This document shows, piece by piece, positions 60,931-64,000 of a stretch of DNA of 64,000 nucleotides. A program made the translations under genes and the position numbers. A model generated the notes under the pieces. It ran no database searches and was not told where the DNA came from. It was given only the letters and a program-made list of their open reading frames with translations. Every line of letters starts with the position of its first letter. Within the stretch, counting starts at the first letter, position 1. This stretch comes from Evansella clarkii (lineage in GTDB: Bacteria; Bacillota; Bacilli; Bacillales; Salisediminibacteriaceae), in assembly GCF_002019695.1 (NCBI RefSeq), contig NZ_KV917376.1, positions 1,449,293 through 1,513,292 of the forward strand, written 5' to 3'.

Positions 60931-62631
60931 GTGAAGTTTATAAAAAATTTAAAGATAGCGACAAAGATCAACCTGCTTGTTATTGGAATTTTACTGCTTT
61001 TTTCGCTGGGAATTGGTGTTGTAATTCAAAATAGTGTTGCTGAATCAGTAAAAGATATAGCGGTGAAGAAAGCGCAATCAGATTTGTATCTTTCGTACGC
61101 GGCAATTGATCAAGAGTATCCCGGCGCCTGGGAAATAAGGGATGGGCAATTATACAAAGGAGATACTTTAGTCAATGAAAATTATGAGATGGTAGATTTA
61201 ATTGCTGAGGTAACCGGCGGCACGGTAACAATTTTTCAGGGAGATACCCGTGTTTCCACAAACGTAATTCTGGAAGACGGTGAGCGGGCAATCAATACAC
61301 AGCCATCAGATGAGGTTATTCAAACCGTTTTAAACGAGGGGAACAGCTACTATGGCGAGGCGGATGTATTAGGCACATTGACTCAGACTGCTTATCAGCC
61401 GATTCTGGATGAGAGCGGAAATCCAATAGGAATTTGGTATGTTGGAGAGTCAACTGCTTTTATTGACGAAACAATAGCTTCTATCATTACCAGTTTAGTT
61501 ATTGTACTTGCTGTGGGAGCAGTTATAGCGGCGGTCATTGTTTATTTATTTTCCAAAGGAATAAAAAAGCAGCTGGATAATGTGGGATTGGCATTGCAAA
61601 AAGCTGGACAAGGGGATTTTACATATGTGTTAAAAGCTGGTTCCAAAGATGAATTTGGACAGTTGTCCTCTAACTACAATCAAATGAAAGATAACTTAAA
61701 AGAGCTTATTGGCCAAGTTTTTGAGGCGACGGAAACGGTTACCAGCCAAAGTGAAGAGTTAACGCAATCATCAAACGAGGTAAAAGCGGGATCCCAGCAG
61801 ATAGCGGGTACGATGCAGGAATTAGCTTCCGGTTCTGAATCGCAAGCCAGCTATGCAACAAACATCTCGGAAGAAATGGATGTCTTTGCCGGCCAGATGC
61901 AAGCGGCCAATGAAAACGGTGATGAGATATATGCTCTGTCGAATAATGTTTTGAAGATGACTAATGATGGCGGACAGCTTATGGAAGCGTCTGTTGAGCA
62001 GATGGAAAAGATCGACCGCATCGTCCAGGGGGCGGTCGGGAAGGTGAGAGGCTTAGATGCCCAGTCACAGGAAATAACTAAGTTAGTATCTGTCATTAAA
62101 GATATAGCGGATCAGACAAACTTACTTGCTTTAAATGCGGCGATAGAGGCAGCTCGCGCCGGAGAGCATGGCAAAGGCTTTGCCGTTGTCGCTGATGAAG
62201 TAAGAAAGCTTGCGGAGCAGGTCGGTGGTTCTGTTACAGATATAACGGGAATTGTCCGGAACATCCAGCTGGAATCAACAGCTGTGGCTGATTCCCTCCA
62301 AGTTGGATATGAAGAGGTGGAGAAAGGGACTAATCAAATTCAGGTTACCGGTGAAACTTTTAGCGGGATCGAGAATGCTGTCAAGGAGATGGTAAGCAGT
62401 ATTCAGTCGGTCACGGACACCTTGTCGGCCATGACCTCCAGTACAAATAAAATGGGCTCCGCTATTGAGGAAATCGCCGCGGTAGCTGAGGAGGCGGCGG
62501 CAGGAGTTGAACAAACGTCTGCTTCGGCCCAGCAAACAAGCAGTTCCATGGAAGAAATCTCTAACAGCTCGGAGCAGCTGGCGGAGCTGGCAGAGGAGTT
62601 AAATAATCAAGTCAGGCAGTTTAAGTTTTAG
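60931..62631 (+). CDS. methyl-accepting chemotaxis protein
   Basis: 566 residues from GTG 60931 with AGGGGAG upstream. First membrane helix (about 12-32), extracellular single-Cache sensor (about 35-180, with [16 protein letters not shown] and [15 protein letters not shown]), second helix (about 185-208), HAMP (about 210-262), then the signalling coiled coil with the conserved hairpin tip ([40 protein letters not shown]; about 387-427) and Gln/Glu methylation sites on both sides. It sends to CheA/CheW. The ligand is unknown, perhaps an organic acid. Confidence 0.95.
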   Translation: MKFIKNLKIATKINLLVIGILLLFSLGIGVVIQNSVAESVKDIAVKKAQSDLYLSYAAIDQEYPGAWEIRDGQLYKGDTLVNENYEMVDLIAEVTGGTVTIFQGDTRVSTNVILEDGERAINTQPSDEVIQTVLNEGNSYYGEADVLGTLTQTAYQPILDESGNPIGIWYVGESTAFIDETIASIITSLVIVLAVGAVIAAVIVYLFSKGIKKQLDNVGLALQKAGQGDFTYVLKAGSKDEFGQLSSNYNQMKDNLKELIGQVFEATETVTSQSEELTQSSNEVKAGSQQIAGTMQELASGSESQASYATNISEEMDVFAGQMQAANENGDEIYALSNNVLKMTNDGGQLMEASVEQMEKIDRIVQGAVGKVRGLDAQSQEITKLVSVIKDIADQTNLLALNAAIEAARAGEHGKGFAVVADEVRKLAEQVGGSVTDITGIVRNIQLESTAVADSLQVGYEEVEKGTNQIQVTGETFSGIENAVKEMVSSIQSVTDTLSAMTSSTNKMGSAIEEIAAVAEEAAAGVEQTSASAQQTSSSMEEISNSSEQLAELAEELNNQVRQFKF

Positions 62632-62648
62632 GAAGTTCGGGCGGCTTC

Positions 62649-62720
62649 GGGTGGTGCCTGTCACCACCCGAAAAATCTTGTTTCACAGAAATTGTTTCAC
62701 GGTACTTTCGGGTGATTCGG
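62649..62720. repeat. dispersed repeat, copy 4
   Basis: GGGTGGTGCCTGTCACCACC then CGAAAAATCTTGTTTCACAG, the longest copy. GGGTGGTG-CCTGT-CACCACCC is a perfect hairpin. Directly behind the chemoreceptor stop, so it may also serve as a 3' end. Confidence 0.65.
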
Positions 62721-63134
62721 TGTTTATATTATGGCACCTGGCGATGATCCCCTGGTGGAACAATTAATAGGACTAAATAACTAGAGGAAGAGTAAAGTTT
62801 TTTGGGCAAACAAGCTTCCCTTAGCAGGGAAACAGATCTTTCTGGAAATCTGTCTGCCTTAATTAAGGGGAGCATTTCATGTTAGTTATGCCTTATTAAA
62901 CCTATTACATAAGTAAGAGATTTCTTTGTTTGATCTGCAGAATATTCTTATTCCGTGCGGCTTTCACGACCATCTAAGAAGTCTGGCCAAGTAGTTACGG
63001 GCGATATAGTAATTGGAATTAACAGAATAAATGGAATATTTATATGACTATTGTATTATGGAAAATAATACTATATATTAGGTAAAGAGTTACTAAAGTC
63101 ATGTTTAATTACAAATAAATGGATTGAATTTAGT
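62721..63134. other. intergenic region before the motP riboswitch
   Basis: Contains two hairpins (TTCCCT-TAGC-AGGGAA near 62814; ACAGAT-CTTTCTGGA-AATCTGT near 62830) without T tracts. The promoter of the riboswitch transcript should lie near 63010-63090, but no clear hexamers are visible. No ORF is supported. Confidence 0.4.
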
Positions 63135-63226
63135 TGATAAAGGCAAACTGCTTGAAAAAGTAGGACGCAAAGCCTAGGATCTAAGGTGGTCTTTTGTATT
63201 TGACTACTATGACCGCCTGGTTGCCA
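63135..63226 (+). ncRNA. c-di-GMP-I (GEMM) riboswitch upstream of motP
   Basis: AAAGGCAAACTGCTTGAAAA, AGTAGGACGCAAAGCCTAGG, ATCTAAGGTGG...GACCGCCTGG and TTGCC give all conserved blocks of class I: GGCAAAC, the GAAA-capped helix, GGACGCAAAGCC, CTAAGG and the closing CCGCCTGGTTGCC. An intrinsic terminator follows at 63260. Confidence 0.93.
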
Positions 63227-63259
63227 TACTTGATTTATTGTTATCAATAAAACTTGTCT

Positions 63260-63293
63260 GGTCATTCTTAAGGTTAAGGAATGGCCTTTTGTT
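63260..63293 (+). terminator. expression-platform terminator of the motP riboswitch
   Basis: GGTCATTCTTA / TAAGGAATGGCC then TTTTGTT. The bases 63254-63263 (TTGTCTGGTC), at the left foot, are also perfectly complementary to 63338-63347. Confidence 0.8.
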
Positions 63294-63415
63294 CGAGTTA
63301 TTAGTTTTAATTTAAAAGTTTTTCAGGTTAGCAGGGAGACCAGACAAATCTCCCAATATATGAAATTTACTTGTTAGCAATTAGACATAGTTATGTACAG
63401 AACAGGAGTATGAAG

Positions 63416-64000
63416 ATGAAGAAATTAGACGTTCTTACACCCGTAGGAATTATTGTAGGAATCATAATGATGTTAGCAGCAGTTTATTTTAATGATGCAG
63501 GAACCGGCCGTTTAGACGACTTTATAAAAATGGCGCCTGTACTTATTGTTACAGGAGGTCTCGTTTCAGCTATATTAATTAACTTTTCAATGGAAGACTT
63601 ACGCTCTGTTCCGAAAACAGTTAAGGAAGCTTTTCAGAACAACCAGCAGGATACGAAAGAAACTATCGATTCTTTTTTGGAAATGGCCGAGTTAGCCAGA
63701 AGAGAAGGTTTACTGTCAATCGAGTCTGAAGTTGATGAAATGAGAGATCCCTTCCTTCAAAAAGGGATGAGATTAGCTATTGATGGGGAAGATCCGGAAA
63801 TCATTAAAGATATATTAACAGCCGATATTGCTGCAATGAAAAGCAGGCACACGGAAAGCAGGGAGATTTTAGAAAAAGCGGGAGAGTATGCACCAGCCTG
63901 GGGGATGATTGGTACATTAGTGGGATTAGTGTTAATGCTTCAGAATTTAGATGATCCATCCTCTCTTGGCCCTAGTATGGCAATAGCATTATTAACGACA
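63416..64000 (+). CDS. motP: flagellar stator protein MotP, N-terminal part
   Basis: 195 codons, running off the right edge. ATG 63416 with AGGAG 7 bases upstream; another in-frame ATG at 63410 is too close to the site. Two membrane helices at the start (LDVLTPVGIIVGIIMMLAAV, about 33-57), the long cytoplasmic loop, and the third helix beginning at AGEYAPAWGMIGTLVGLVLMLQNL. This segment and the MKKLDVLTPVG start are as in MotP, the sodium-driven stator of Bacilli, not MotA. MotP works with MotS, whose gene should follow outside the window. It is under a c-di-GMP riboswitch, which would tie motility to the second messenger. Confidence 0.92.
   Translation, partial: MKKLDVLTPVGIIVGIIMMLAAVYFNDAGTGRLDDFIKMAPVLIVTGGLVSAILINFSMEDLRSVPKTVKEAFQNNQQDTKETIDSFLEMAELARREGLLSIESEVDEMRDPFLQKGMRLAIDGEDPEIIKDILTADIAAMKSRHTESREILEKAGEYAPAWGMIGTLVGLVLMLQNLDDPSSLGPSMAIALLTT

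Noticed and set aside
62797-62870. GGGCAAACAAGC resembling the start of a third c-di-GMP riboswitch
   Set aside because: No GACGCAAAGCC block, no GAAA-capped helix and no receptor helix follow; only two ordinary hairpins.

Overview
The window looks like a chromosomal segment of a motile, spore-former-type Bacillaceae (low-GC Firmicutes), probably alkaliphilic or halophilic. The evidence is B. subtilis-like genes (comK, the tyrosine kinase/phosphatase module, murR/murQ, namZ), AGGAGG-type ribosome binding sites with many TTG/GTG starts, a MotP-type (sodium stator) gene at the right edge, and a very acidic Asn/Asp/Gly linker on a surface lipoprotein. The species assignment is inference.

Region 1 (1-20,300) is a surface-polysaccharide locus. 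Two LytR-CpsA-Psr ligases flank a surface TPR/InlB-repeat protein with a long Ser/Gly tail. Divergent from them run a Wzz-like activator, a BY-kinase and a PHP phosphatase. A structured leader RNA candidate (the position of the EAR/epsC antitermination RNA) and a strong terminator follow, and then a long capsule operon: 4,6-dehydratase, aminotransferase, GNAT acetyltransferase, ATP-grasp, phosphoglycosyl transferase, sugar-transfer ATP-grasp, Stealth phosphotransferase, Wzy and Wzx. The first five enzymes fit a diamino-sugar (bacillosamine-like) priming pathway. A MazF-like gene with two tiny ORFs closes the region.

Region 2 (20,400-38,500) is accessory DNA: an XRE regulator, comK, unknown genes, DUF6236, an IS1182-type insertion in a terminator, an LprI-like lipoprotein, an ABC exporter, a group II intron-like remnant, several gene remnants and several dispersed repeats. 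Its highlight is a flagellin whose variable domain is replaced by a hemicentin-type von Willebrand A domain, with a convincing sigma-D promoter.

Region 3 (38,500-47,200) is a short-chain acyl catabolic operon (two AtoE transporters, acyl-CoA synthetase, thiolase, amidase) read leftward from a sigma-54 promoter and controlled by a divergent PAS-AAA-Fis activator.

Region 4 (47,300-58,900) is a cell-wall amino-sugar scavenging locus: secreted NamZ-type exo-muramidase, MurR, MurQ, a BadF-type sugar kinase, a GH4 hydrolase, an ABC importer and an unknown TIM-barrel-like protein. It appears to import MurNAc or a muropeptide by ABC transport and phosphorylate it inside, instead of using the PTS.

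Region 5 (58,900-64,000) is a motility/c-di-GMP region. Two c-di-GMP-I riboswitches, each followed by an intrinsic terminator, precede a LuxR-type regulator with a degenerate receiver and motP; a chemoreceptor lies between them. No tRNA, rRNA or CRISPR array was seen.
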